Notes: generated by a model not told the origin, from the sequence alone. 33,443 nucleotides of DNA from DAOQAU01 sp964640325 (GCA_964640325.1 CAZXID010000021.1:1-33443), one strand, 5' to 3'; shown: positions 16,658 to 24,132, counted from the stretch's first letter. Program-made: numbers and translations.

Positions 16658-16685
16658 GTGAGGAATGAGAAGTGAGGGGTGAGGG
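16658..16685. repeat. four tandem degenerate heptamers (RTGAGRR)
   Basis: Four consecutive 7-mers read GTGAGGA, ATGAGAA, GTGAGGG and GTGAGGG on the plus strand, upstream of the lptC promoter. A second array of the same consensus lies at 18880-18907 in the opposite orientation. The sequence is purine-only on one strand apart from the T. I recognise no protein or RNA function. From 16686 to about 16830 the gap is AT-rich with a TATATA palindrome near 16748-16766 and nothing else I can name. Confidence 0.6.
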
Positions 16686-16843
16686 TTAAAAAATTTATAA
16701 TCTTACAATCCTACTTTAAAAGTAAATTTATGTAAATATATTTTTTATATATGTTATATATAAAAAAATAATGGGAATATTTTAAATGTAACCAATCTCT
16801 TTTTCTTTATTTTCTCCTCCACTCCTTTATCCGATATAGTTTT

Positions 16844-16936
16844 TAGCCGTGAAAACGGCTATTTTATTAACTTCGCATTTCATAGTCGTGCGGCAGAACG
16901 GGCTAACTTCCTTGCAGGGCAAAGGCCCGTTTTTTG
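16844..16936 (+). ncRNA. candidate structured small RNA with its own terminator
   Basis: Three stems follow one another in the gene-free stretch. First is a perfect 7-bp hairpin with a GAAA tetraloop (TAGCCGT 16844-16850, ACGGCTA 16855-16861). Second is a CGCA/TGCG pairing (about 16874-16892). Third is an intrinsic terminator (16897-16931) ending in a T run. A -10-like TATAGT lies at 16835-16840 without a good -35, and it would place the transcript start inside the first stem, so the promoter is unclear. It does not match any riboswitch or housekeeping RNA I know. Its orientation is opposite to the flanking yhcH-type and lptC genes, so it is not an ordinary leader. Confidence 0.4.
16897..16936 (+). 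terminator. intrinsic terminator
   Basis: AACGGGC (16897-16903) pairs with GCCCGTT (16925-16931). An inner TTGC/GCAA stem with a 3-nt loop (16912-16922) stacks within it, and a run of T follows (16930-16935). The T run lies on the plus strand, so this ends a plus-strand transcript, although no plus-strand protein gene precedes it. On the minus strand it lies just past the YhcH-type gene stop but lacks a U tract there. Confidence 0.65.
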
Positions 16937-16939
16937 CGT

Positions 16940-17404
16940 TCAATTTATCAAAACTTTTATTACGACTTTTTTTACATAAGTTGGTTTATTAATTGCCAAA
17001 GAAGGCATGTGTGCATCTTCGGGATAAAAAATTGCAAGTTCATTTTGTTTAAGTTCAAAAAAGTCGCATAAAGTTGGGTCAACAGGGGTTAAAAATTCTA
17101 TATCTTTTTGTTCATCATAGGCTTGTGATACGGTAAAATTTTTGAGGTCGCAAACGCCTAATTTTTCGCTTCCTTTTACTATAAACTGAATGTCGGCATA
17201 TTTTTTATGCGCCTCAAAGCTACCTTTTTCTTGTGGTTTTGAAGTGTAGTCTTGCACTGATGCAAAAATCTCTTCATTTAAAATCGGGTATTTACCGTTT
17301 TCAAAGTTTGTAAAATCGTTGTTTTGAAGATATTGCAAACCTGTTTCAAAGCGTTTTGAAAGATTATAATAAAGATTTGCGTTTTTGATATTGTCTTTTA
17401 TCAT
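16940..17404 (-). CDS. YhcH/YjgK/YiaL family protein
   Basis: The protein has 154 residues, the usual length for this cupin-like family (DUF386), whose members occur beside sialic acid and other sugar-catabolism genes and whose relatives include EbgC. The conserved GSFEAHKKYADIQFIVKG carries the His and nearby acidic residues of the presumed metal site, and FYPEDAHMPSLA carries the second His. PVDPTLCDFF is also typical. It is cytoplasmic and its exact reaction is unsettled. No sugar-catabolism gene adjoins it here. The start shows a TGATAGAAT box only 6 nt upstream and no Shine-Dalgarno, suggesting a leaderless mRNA. It diverges from the GIY-YIG gene with a 22-nt gap. Confidence 0.88.
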   Translation of the reverse strand: MIKDNIKNANLYYNLSKRFETGLQYLQNNDFTNFENGKYPILNEEIFASVQDYTSKPQEKGSFEAHKKYADIQFIVKGSEKLGVCDLKNFTVSQAYDEQKDIEFLTPVDPTLCDFFELKQNELAIFYPEDAHMPSLAINKPTYVKKVVIKVLIN

Positions 17405-17410
17405 AGGTTT

Positions 17411-17420
17411 ATTCTATCAT
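17411..17420. promoter_or_regulatory. overlapping divergent -10 boxes, both leaderless
   Basis: On the minus strand TGATAGAAT (17419-17411) stands 6 nt before the ATG at 17404. On the plus strand TATCAT (17415-17420), one mismatch from TATAAT, stands 6 nt before the ATG at 17427. The two -10 boxes overlap, and the whole intergenic gap is 22 nt. Neither gene has room for a ribosome-binding site. Confidence 0.5.
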
Positions 17421-17426
17421 AAAACT

Positions 17427-17681
17427 ATGGACAAGAAATTTTATACCTACGTTTTGCTGACAGAAAATAATACACTTTACTGCGGGTATACAGATGATGT
17501 AGAAAAAAGGTTTGAAAAACATCTTTCGGGCAAAGGCGCAAAATACACACGTGCAAACAAACCTGTTAAAATAATTTACCAAGCCTGTTTTGACACAAAA
17601 TCCGAGGCAATGAAAGAAGAACTCAGGATAAAAGATTTAACCCGCGAAGAAAAATTGGAATTTATAAAAGAACATGGATAA
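17427..17681 (+). CDS. GIY-YIG nuclease domain protein (YhbQ/UPF0213 type)
   Basis: The protein has 84 residues from the ATG at 17427, in line with this single-domain family. The two half-motifs are YTYVLLT (the GIY half) and LYCGYTD (the YIG half). They are followed by the conserved Arg in DVEKRFEKH, GKGAKYTRANKPV, and the catalytic Glu region SEAMKEELRIKDLTREEK. Members are putative structure-specific nucleases of unknown target. The longer in-frame start at 17385 would overlap the divergent yhcH-type gene and is rejected. Its stop lies 3 nt from the stop of the convergent exported protein. Confidence 0.88.
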   Translation: MDKKFYTYVLLTENNTLYCGYTDDVEKRFEKHLSGKGAKYTRANKPVKIIYQACFDTKSEAMKEELRIKDLTREEKLEFIKEHG

Positions 17682-17684
17682 AAT

Positions 17685-18893
17685 TTAAGGCAAACCTTGT
17701 TTTGGGTAGTAATTTTTATTTATCTTTTCTTCGCGTTTCATTTCTTTTAACTTTATATTAAGCTGTTTTTTTGCCGCTTTTTTTTCTTTTTTAATTTCGT
17801 GTTTTGCCGATTTTCTTTTGCTTTTTGCAAGTTTATCAAGACGTTTTTCTTCAGCTTTAACCACATATGGGTTTATTACTCCGCTTTGAACAAGCTTGAC
17901 CCCGCTTGTGATGATTTTTGCATCAGTTCCGTTCATTGATATGAAAGAAGTTTTGCTGTTTCTGTAATTTACCCCCCATATTCCCAGCATTACAGGCCTA
18001 AAACCCGTATAGCCATAGGCTGCAACAACTATTATATCTGGGTTTTGAGCGTCAAAGCCTAAAGGGAAAATGTCCCAGCGCTTTTCTGAAAGGGTTAAAT
18101 TTTTGGTCTTTTTCCAATGGTTTTCTATGTCAGTTCTAATCTGAGAAAGGTTTTGGGCTGTTTGGGCATCAAAATCGTAAAGCCAGAGGTTTGTTCTCCA
18201 GATTCCGTCATAGATATTTCCTATTTTTTCTTTTGCAATTATTTTTGAACTATCTGGAGAAAAGTCAATAGGCGTAATTGTTCTAAAGGCAAATTTTTGG
18301 CTTATGTCTTTTTCTGTTGATAAAATCGGAACAGGGTTTCTTTTTATAACATTTGCTCTGGAAATTCTTTCAATATCGGGAAGCGTTTTGTCCAGCGGGA
18401 TTACAAAAAGGTCGCAGGCGGTGCATTGGGCTTCAGCATAGTAGTAAATTGCGGGATAAACAAGTATTTTTAAATTAGGCGAGGCAACCCCTTGGGCATT
18501 TTCTTGCCTGTCAAAATAAAATTTCCTTATAATGTTTAATTCCGGAGTCCCCGGCGGGTCGTTGTATTTTATAAGTTTATAAGTAGGCTGAGGGACATAT
18601 TTCATTTTAATATCTTTTGGGGGTTGGGCCGAAGAGATTGTTTTTTTTGAATTGGGTATATCTTCTGAAAGTTTTTCGTATTCTTCTCTTGTCATGTAGC
18701 CTGAGGGTGGCAATAAACTGCGTTCATATTTTTCGATTTCAAGTTTTCTTAATATTTTTTGTTGGTATTTGTACTCTTGCGCGGGAGTGTTCTGGTATTT
18801 TTTCTTGGCTAAAACTGAAGAAGAAAAAGTAATTTGACTCAGCAAAATTGCGAAAATAATTAATATAAATAATTTTTTCTTTTCATTTTTCAC
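17685..18893 (-). CDS. exported protein of unknown function with basic C-terminal tail
   Basis: The protein has 402 residues and starts at GTG within the heptamer repeat array. A signal peptide covers about residues 1-29 (hydrophobic core LFILIIFAILL, with VLAK near the cleavage site). A Tyr/Lys-rich helical stretch follows (33-75). A central beta-rich region has a CTAC pair (C157, C160) and IDFSPDSSKIIAKEKIG (209-225), a phrase typical of TolB/WD-like propeller blades. The last 50 residues are strongly basic and helical. I do not recognise the family. It follows the NarL-type regulator gene by 18 nt, so it may belong to the same transcript as the histidine kinase and regulator. It converges on the GIY-YIG gene. 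Confidence 0.65.
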   Translation of the reverse strand: MKNEKKKLFILIIFAILLSQITFSSSVLAKKKYQNTPAQEYKYQQKILRKLEIEKYERSLLPPSGYMTREEYEKLSEDIPNSKKTISSAQPPKDIKMKYVPQPTYKLIKYNDPPGTPELNIIRKFYFDRQENAQGVASPNLKILVYPAIYYYAEAQCTACDLFVIPLDKTLPDIERISRANVIKRNPVPILSTEKDISQKFAFRTITPIDFSPDSSKIIAKEKIGNIYDGIWRTNLWLYDFDAQTAQNLSQIRTDIENHWKKTKNLTLSEKRWDIFPLGFDAQNPDIIVVAAYGYTGFRPVMLGIWGVNYRNSKTSFISMNGTDAKIITSGVKLVQSGVINPYVVKAEEKRLDKLAKSKRKSAKHEIKKEKKAAKKQLNIKLKEMKREEKINKNYYPKQGLP

Positions 18894-18907
18894 TTCTTAC
18901 TTCTCAC
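18880..18907. repeat. second array of four degenerate heptamers
   Basis: On the minus strand four 7-mers read GTGAGAA, GTAAGAA, GTGAAAA and ATGAAAA, the same RTGARRR consensus as the array at 16658-16685. This copy covers the gap after the response-regulator gene and runs into the first codons of the exported protein, supplying its GTG start. Confidence 0.55.
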
Positions 18908-18911
18908 TTTT

Positions 18912-19583
18912 TTAAACCAAGCCTTCTTTCATTGCCATAACGGCGGCTTTTGTTCTGTCGTCAACGTAAAGTTTTTGCAAAATGCTGTGTACATGGGCTT
19001 TTGCTGTTGCTCTTGTTATAATAAGGCGATCTGCAATTTGCGGGTTGGAAAGTCCTTCTACAATCAAGGCAAGTACTTCCAGCTCTCTTTCGGTGAGTCC
19101 GTAGATGTTTTTGCCGTTTTTAAAACCGGAGTTTATGGGCGTTGATAAAGGCGATTCGCTTTTTTGAATGTTTGATAAAACAATTTTTGCTATCGCAGGG
19201 TCAAGCCAAGCTGTTCCTTCATTTACTGCAAGAATGGCATTTGTTGTTTGCATAGGGCTTGCGCCTTTCATAATATAGCCGTCGGCACCTGCTTTAAAGC
19301 AGGCAAAAACATCTTCCTCGTTGTCGCGTGAGGTGAAAATTAAAATTCTGCTTTCAATTCCTGACTCCTTAATCCTTTTTGTAGCCTCAATTCCGTCAAT
19401 ATTAGGTAATCCAATATCCATTAAAATCACATCCGGCAGAAGTTTTTGCGCCATTTCAACACCCTGCTGACCGTCTTCTGCTTCTGCAATAAGTTCTATT
19501 CCGTCGGCTTTTTCAAGCACAAGGGAAAGCCCCATTCTTGTCATTGTGTGATCTTCGACCAACAAAACTTTAACATTTGCCAT
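18912..19583 (-). CDS. NarL/FixJ-family response regulator
   Basis: The protein has 223 residues. The receiver domain (1-125) has acidic residues E10 and D11, phospho-acceptor D56 in VILMDIGLP, the Thr/Ser of IFTSRD and Lys in IMKGASP. The LuxR-type helix-turn-helix (about 155-220) reads GLTERELEVLALIVEGLSNP, then TRATAKAHVHSILQKL. It should bind DNA as a dimer when phosphorylated. AAAGGA precedes the ATG. It lies 27 nt after the REC-PAS histidine kinase gene, which is the obvious partner. An exported protein gene follows 18 nt downstream. Confidence 0.93.
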   Translation of the reverse strand: MANVKVLLVEDHTMTRMGLSLVLEKADGIELIAEAEDGQQGVEMAQKLLPDVILMDIGLPNIDGIEATKRIKESGIESRILIFTSRDNEEDVFACFKAGADGYIMKGASPMQTTNAILAVNEGTAWLDPAIAKIVLSNIQKSESPLSTPINSGFKNGKNIYGLTERELEVLALIVEGLSNPQIADRLIITRATAKAHVHSILQKLYVDDRTKAAVMAMKEGLV

Positions 19584-19610
19584 TATTTTATCCTTTAATT
19601 TAAAATGTAA

Positions 19611-21173
19611 CTACTTGATAAGTTGTTTTCCTTCTACTTTAACGCCTGTAAGCAGGAAAGAAAATTCGCTGCCGTTGCTTACTTTGCTCTCGAGCCAGAT
19701 TTTTCCGCCATGAGCTTCTATAATTTGCCTTGAAAGGTAAAGTCCCAAACCCGTTCCGGTCGAGCGCTTTTTGCTTGTGCCTTGCGAAAATCTTTTGAAA
19801 AGATGCGGAATGTCTTCTTTTGGGATCCCGTTCCCGTTGTCTGAAACGGAGAAAATAACATCTCCGTTTTGTTCTCTCACAAGAACTTCAATTTTGCCGT
19901 CTTGATTTGTGTAATTAATTGCGTTTCCGCACAGGTTTGTTATAACTCTTCTTATTTCACCTCTGTCCGCATTTATTGTAAGATTTTCCTGGGCAGAAAA
20001 AATCAAATTAAAATCAATATTTTTATTTTTTGCAAGCGGTTCAAGTTCGCTAAAACATTGATTGATAAGGTCTTTTAAAATAAAATTTGTTTTACATAGA
20101 TTGAGTTTCCCCGCTTCGTATTTGTAAACTTCCAGCAAGGCATTTACAAGTCCGAGCAAATCCTCGTTGCTTCTTTGCATTGTGGACAATAAAACCTTTT
20201 GTTTTTCGTCTAAGTTGCCTAAAGAGCCGTCGAGGAAAAATTTTAAAGTTTGAATCGCGGCAAGAAGCGGGGTTCTTAAATCATGAGTGAGTGTCGCAAT
20301 GAAGTCATCACGAAGCCTTTCGGTTTCTTTTTGCGCTCTTACGTCACGAATTACACCTACAAATTTTTGCACTTGTTCTTTTTCATCCGGCGCTATCACT
20401 GCAAAGCTTATTTCTACGGGGATTTTTTTGTCTCTCAGGGCATTGATTACGTAATAATCTCTCAAAAATATTTCGGAATGTTCTTTTAATGCTTGTTTAA
20501 AATCTTTTTCTTTTTCGCTGCAGGTAATGTCTGCAAAATTCATTTTCTTCAGAGTGTCTTCCGAAAGCCCCACAAAATTTTCACATGCAGGGTTTGTTTG
20601 TTCAATGTTTCCGTTTTCGTCAATTATTATAATTCCGTCCGCGCAATGGGTAATTATTCCCGATAATTTGGAATTTGTTTTAATCAAATCTGCTGTTTTT
20701 TCCGCGACAAGTTCTTCCAAGCTGTGAGAATATTTTTCCAACTGGGCTTTTGCTTTTTCAAGTTCTTCGATTTTTTCTCTCAATTGGGCAAGAAGATAGC
20801 TTCTTTCGATACCGTTTTTGATGTTTATTATTAAATCGTCATTTTCCCAAGGTTTTTCAATGTAGCGGTAAATTCCTATTTCGTTGATTGCTTTTATGGC
20901 ATTTTCCTTATCAGCATATCCGGTGAGCAATATCATGCTGACTTCGGGGTAAAGTTCTTTTGCTATCGACAAAAATTCCAAGCCGTTCATCTCAGGCATT
21001 AAAAAGTCGGATAAAATTAAATCCGGCTTGTTTGTTTTTATGAATTCCACGGCTTCTTTCGGGTTATTAAAATAATTGGCATCCGAAAATCCCTCTATTT
21101 TAAATAAAGTTCTTAGTGCTGACGTTACTATGGTATCATCGTCAACAACAACTATTTTGCTTGATTTAATCAT
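19611..21173 (-). CDS. hybrid histidine kinase: REC-PAS-HisKA-HATPase
   Basis: The protein has 520 residues, with no membrane segment, so it is a cytoplasmic sensor. In order it has: an N-terminal receiver domain (5-120) with D11-D13 and phospho-acceptor D56 in LILSDFLMP, and K108; a coiled coil (128-165); a PAS domain (about 168-280); HisKA with H297 in THDLRTP; and a HATPase with the N box NLCGNAINYT (N417), DNGNGI (445-450) and GTGLGL (473-478). A receiver at the N-terminus of a kinase suggests that another kinase feeds into it, or that the domain tunes activity. AGGGA precedes the ATG. It heads a transcript with the NarL-type regulator. Confidence 0.92.
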   Translation of the reverse strand: MIKSSKIVVVDDDTIVTSALRTLFKIEGFSDANYFNNPKEAVEFIKTNKPDLILSDFLMPEMNGLEFLSIAKELYPEVSMILLTGYADKENAIKAINEIGIYRYIEKPWENDDLIINIKNGIERSYLLAQLREKIEELEKAKAQLEKYSHSLEELVAEKTADLIKTNSKLSGIITHCADGIIIIDENGNIEQTNPACENFVGLSEDTLKKMNFADITCSEKEKDFKQALKEHSEIFLRDYYVINALRDKKIPVEISFAVIAPDEKEQVQKFVGVIRDVRAQKETERLRDDFIATLTHDLRTPLLAAIQTLKFFLDGSLGNLDEKQKVLLSTMQRSNEDLLGLVNALLEVYKYEAGKLNLCKTNFILKDLINQCFSELEPLAKNKNIDFNLIFSAQENLTINADRGEIRRVITNLCGNAINYTNQDGKIEVLVREQNGDVIFSVSDNGNGIPKEDIPHLFKRFSQGTSKKRSTGTGLGLYLSRQIIEAHGGKIWLESKVSNGSEFSFLLTGVKVEGKQLIK

Positions 21174-21266
21174 AATTTCCCTAAAGACTGTTTCTTATAA
21201 TAACAGATTAGCGCATGTTTAGGAATAGGACAAGTTTTTAACAATATCGCAATATAAAAAATTTAT

Positions 21267-21314
21267 AAACACAAAGCGGGGCGGGTTTGAAAAAACCCGC
21301 CCCGCTTTGTGTTT
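21267..21314. terminator. perfect 22-bp hairpin with GAAA loop, terminator after the diguanylate cyclase gene
   Basis: Bases 21267-21288 are exactly complementary to 21293-21314 around a GAAA tetraloop (21289-21292). The core is GC-rich (GCGGGGCGGG with its complement), flanked by AAACACAAA/TTTGTGTTT. On the minus strand it begins 11 nt after the cyclase stop and is followed by an A/T-rich stretch with a six-T run. A T-rich run also follows on the plus strand, so it could stop transcription in both directions. Confidence 0.85.
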
Positions 21315-21324
21315 GTATTTTTAT

Positions 21325-22197
21325 CTAGTAATCCAGGTTTATTTGAGAAAATTGGATTATTTTGTTCTTGCCGCGTTTTTTTGCATTATAAAGTGCGTGT
21401 TCGGCATATCTTATAATTGTATTTGCATCTTCTTCAACATTTTCAAGACAAGGGTAAGTTGAGATTCCGCCTGAAATTGTAATCGGATGTCTTTCATCTT
21501 CGCCTGCGGGAATAAATTCCATTTTCTCAATGTCGCGCCTGAATCTTTCTGCAAATAAAAAAGCGTTTTCTTCAGAGGTATTTGGAAGCACGAGTAAAAA
21601 TTCTTCATCGCCGTATCTTGTGAGAATATCTTCTTTTCTGACAAGAAACTTAAGTTTATCGGCAAGCGATTTAAGCAAAACATCGCCCCAGTCGTAACCG
21701 TACATGTCATTAACGACTTTGAAGAAGTCTATGTCGAATAAAAGGCAGGAAAGTTGAGTTTTGTAACGTTTCGCACGCGAAATTTCGGATTCCAGCCTTT
21801 CGTGAAGGTATTTACGGTTATGCAGACCTGTTAAATCGTCTGTTGTTGTAGCTACACTGAGATTGTCTTTCAGGTCTTTTATTTTAAGCAGAGTGTTAAT
21901 TCTAATAATTAACTCATCTTTGTTAATAGGTGCATTTATAAAATCAAATCCTTCGGCTCTTACTGCTATGTCTGTAAATACAGGGCCTACTATCAATACG
22001 GGTGTAAAGAATTTTGTTGTCATTAAGACTTCTTTTAAATTAGGCGCAGATTCTATAATAACTAAACTGGGGTTATGCAGGGTATATTCTTTCAAAAGGG
22101 AATCCGATTCAACTCTTACATTGGAATCTTCAATTGAAGAAAGCATTTCAGTCAGAGTGGACTTGTTTTGATTAGAATAAATAATTATATTTCTCAT
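21325..22197 (-). CDS. receiver-like plus GGDEF diguanylate cyclase with GDEEF signature
   Basis: The protein has 290 residues from the ATG at 22197, which has AAGGAGAG 4 nt upstream. Residues 1-105 look like a degenerate receiver domain: the phospho-acceptor position reads IIES (E49) instead of Asp. The GGDEF domain (about 118-280) has DDLTGLHNRKYL, FDIDFFKVVND and YGYDWGD. Its active-site signature is RYGDEEF (196-200 GDEEF), where RYGGEEF would be expected, so the second Gly is Asp. The inhibitory I-site RKED (187-190) is present five residues upstream. Normal members make c-di-GMP; activity here is uncertain. It is separated from the kinase operon by the strong hairpin. Confidence 0.85.
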   Translation of the reverse strand: MRNIIIYSNQNKSTLTEMLSSIEDSNVRVESDSLLKEYTLHNPSLVIIESAPNLKEVLMTTKFFTPVLIVGPVFTDIAVRAEGFDFINAPINKDELIIRINTLLKIKDLKDNLSVATTTDDLTGLHNRKYLHERLESEISRAKRYKTQLSCLLFDIDFFKVVNDMYGYDWGDVLLKSLADKLKFLVRKEDILTRYGDEEFLLVLPNTSEENAFLFAERFRRDIEKMEFIPAGEDERHPITISGGISTYPCLENVEEDANTIIRYAEHALYNAKKRGKNKIIQFSQINLDY

Positions 22198-22267
22198 ATA
22201 TCTCTCCTTATAACTTTTCATTTCTATTTTAGCAGAATTAATTTAAAAAACAACAAAATTAAAAATC

Positions 22268-23128
22268 TTAAGAATTGTTTTCTTCTCGCATTTCAAGTTT
22301 ATTGTAAACCTGGGAATTGATTTCTCCGCCTATCAAAAGCAAAAGCGAGGTGTAATACATCCAAACCATAAGCACGGCAAACGCTCCGATTGTTCCGTAA
22401 ACCCTGTTATAAGTTTGCAGGTTGTTAACATAAATCGAGAATCCCCAAGAGCCTGCAAGCCAAAACATACAAAAGAAAAGAGTCCCTGGAAGCGCACTTG
22501 CTCTTTTAAGCTTCTCCGGCCCTTTTAAGTCAGGAAGAATATAGTAATTAATAAATGCCATAAAATAAAGCGCAAGGAAAGCAACCGGCCACCGTAAAGT
22601 CAAAAGAGTTATCGCAAAGGCTTTTGAGATTTCGGCGTAACTTACTAAAAAATTTACTATAACTTTACCAAAGATAATAAGGTTTATGCTCAAAAACAGC
22701 ATAAAAGTGTTTACAAATACCATAATTGTTGAAAGAACTCTTGTGTAAATAAAAGAGCGTGTTTCTTCTACCTTGTAGGCTGTATTCAAGCCTTTGAGAA
22801 CAACAGCAACCGCATTTGAAGTTAACACGACCGTTATAATAAAACCTATAATTGCCATTATATCGCCTTTTGAAAAAATCATAACTTCTTTTAATACCGT
22901 ACGTATTAATTCCATGGCGTCATGAGGTATTATGTTTGACATAAAAAGCAAAACAGGATTCATAAAAGATTTTTTGCCCATCCAGCCGAAAATCGCCATT
23001 AAAAAAAGCATAAAAGGGAAAATTCCTATAACAAGCATAAACCCCATTTCGGCTGCCATTCCGGAAAAATCTTTGTCTATAACAGCTCTGTAAATGTGTT
23101 TTGAATACCTTATAAGTCTTTTTTTCAT
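22268..23128 (-). CDS. YihY/BrkB family inner-membrane protein
   Basis: The protein has 286 residues, the usual length. About six transmembrane helices are visible, starting at about 25-50 (GFMLVIGIFPFMLFLMAIFG). Family hallmarks include AAEMGFMLVIGIFPF, the Asn-rich SNAVAVVLKGLNTAYKVEET, YYILPD, and YGTIGAFAVLMVWMYYTS near the end. Its role is unsettled: it was once called RNase BN, now regarded as a mistaken label, and it is thought to be an envelope transporter-like protein. Its ATG overlaps the nrnA stop by 4 nt, so the two are co-translated. Confidence 0.92.
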   Translation of the reverse strand: MKKRLIRYSKHIYRAVIDKDFSGMAAEMGFMLVIGIFPFMLFLMAIFGWMGKKSFMNPVLLFMSNIIPHDAMELIRTVLKEVMIFSKGDIMAIIGFIITVVLTSNAVAVVLKGLNTAYKVEETRSFIYTRVLSTIMVFVNTFMLFLSINLIIFGKVIVNFLVSYAEISKAFAITLLTLRWPVAFLALYFMAFINYYILPDLKGPEKLKRASALPGTLFFCMFWLAGSWGFSIYVNNLQTYNRVYGTIGAFAVLMVWMYYTSLLLLIGGEINSQVYNKLEMREENNS

Positions 23129-24093
23129 TGAACTTCCTTATTAATTTGCGCCAATAATTTTTTAACTGCATCGTCACAAGAATATTTCATCGTGCAGCCT
23201 GCGGCAAATTTGTGGCCGCCTCCTCCAAAAGCAGAGCAAACCCTTGCAATATCTACGGTTTTGCTTCTCATAGAGATTTTGCAGGTCTTTGAGTCCACTT
23301 CTTTTACAACGAAGGAAACATCTGTGGTGGTTATAGAGCGAAGTGTTTCAGCTATTCCGTCTGTGTAGTCATCTCCGGCGCAAAATTTTTCCATATCTTT
23401 TTTATAAACTATTGTATAAGCAATTTTGTCGTCTTTCAGAAAAGTTGCCTTGCCTACGCAATAATTTTGAAAAAGCACCATGTTTTTTGTTTTCGTTTCG
23501 TAGCATTTTTTGAAAAGATCTTTTGGGCTTATGCCTGTATCCACAAGTTCAGCAGCTACTCTTAAGACGCTTGAATTTGTATTTTCAAACCTAAAGCCGC
23601 CTGTGTCGGTTAAAATAGCCGTATAAAGGCAAATCGCAATATCCAAATCTATTTTCCAGTCTAATTTTTTGAATATTTTAAACAAAACTTCGCCGCTTGA
23701 GCTTGTGTTTGGCTCTACAATCGCCAAATCTCCGTATAAGTTGTTTGTTGTGTGGTGGTCAAGGTTAATCGAATATTTTGCCTTTTCAAAAAGAATTTGC
23801 GCGTCAATGAGCCTGTCTAAAGAAGCTATGTCAACTGCAACGACAACATCATATTCTCTTGATTTATCGATTTTATCAAGCGATTTAGCCTCGTTAATAT
23901 TGGGTAAAAATTCATATATTTTAGGAAGTTTAGACAAAATAAGCATATCTGATTTTTTTTTGTATTGCTTTTGAATAGCCAAATGCAGGGCACACATCGT
24001 TCCCAAAGTGTCTCCGTCGGGATTTACGTGTGAACAGATTAATATGCTTTTTGAGTTTTTAACCGCCTCGTCGAACTTTAAATATTTTTCCAT
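23125..24093 (-). CDS. nrnA: DHH/DHHA1 phosphoesterase, NrnA-like nanoRNase/pAp phosphatase
   Basis: The protein has 322 residues from the ATG at 24093, with GGGG about 4 nt upstream. NrnA degrades 2-4-nt RNAs and dephosphorylates pAp. The metal motifs are intact: CSHVNPDGDTLG (H22, D26, D28), VVAVDIASLDR (D88) and LDHHTTN (D112, H113, H114). TDTGGFRF also fits, and the C-terminal DHHA1 substrate motif is FGGGGHKFAAG. In-frame codons upstream to 24156 translate the palindromic repeat and lack a ribosome site, so they are excluded. It overlaps the YihY gene by 4 nt. It may also hydrolyse linear dinucleotides such as pGpG, which would be relevant given the nearby GGDEF gene. Confidence 0.9.
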   Translation of the reverse strand: MEKYLKFDEAVKNSKSILICSHVNPDGDTLGTMCALHLAIQKQYKKKSDMLILSKLPKIYEFLPNINEAKSLDKIDKSREYDVVVAVDIASLDRLIDAQILFEKAKYSINLDHHTTNNLYGDLAIVEPNTSSSGEVLFKIFKKLDWKIDLDIAICLYTAILTDTGGFRFENTNSSVLRVAAELVDTGISPKDLFKKCYETKTKNMVLFQNYCVGKATFLKDDKIAYTIVYKKDMEKFCAGDDYTDGIAETLRSITTTDVSFVVKEVDSKTCKISMRSKTVDIARVCSAFGGGGHKFAAGCTMKYSCDDAVKKLLAQINKEVQ

Positions 24094-24132
24094 ATTCCCC
24101 AGCTTTAATGTTATAATCATAATTAATTTACT

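Noticed and set aside
16635..16939. A riboswitch or tRNA in the gene-free stretch
   Set aside because: No cloverleaf or known aptamer core is visible, and no gene in the same orientation lies directly downstream of the structured part.
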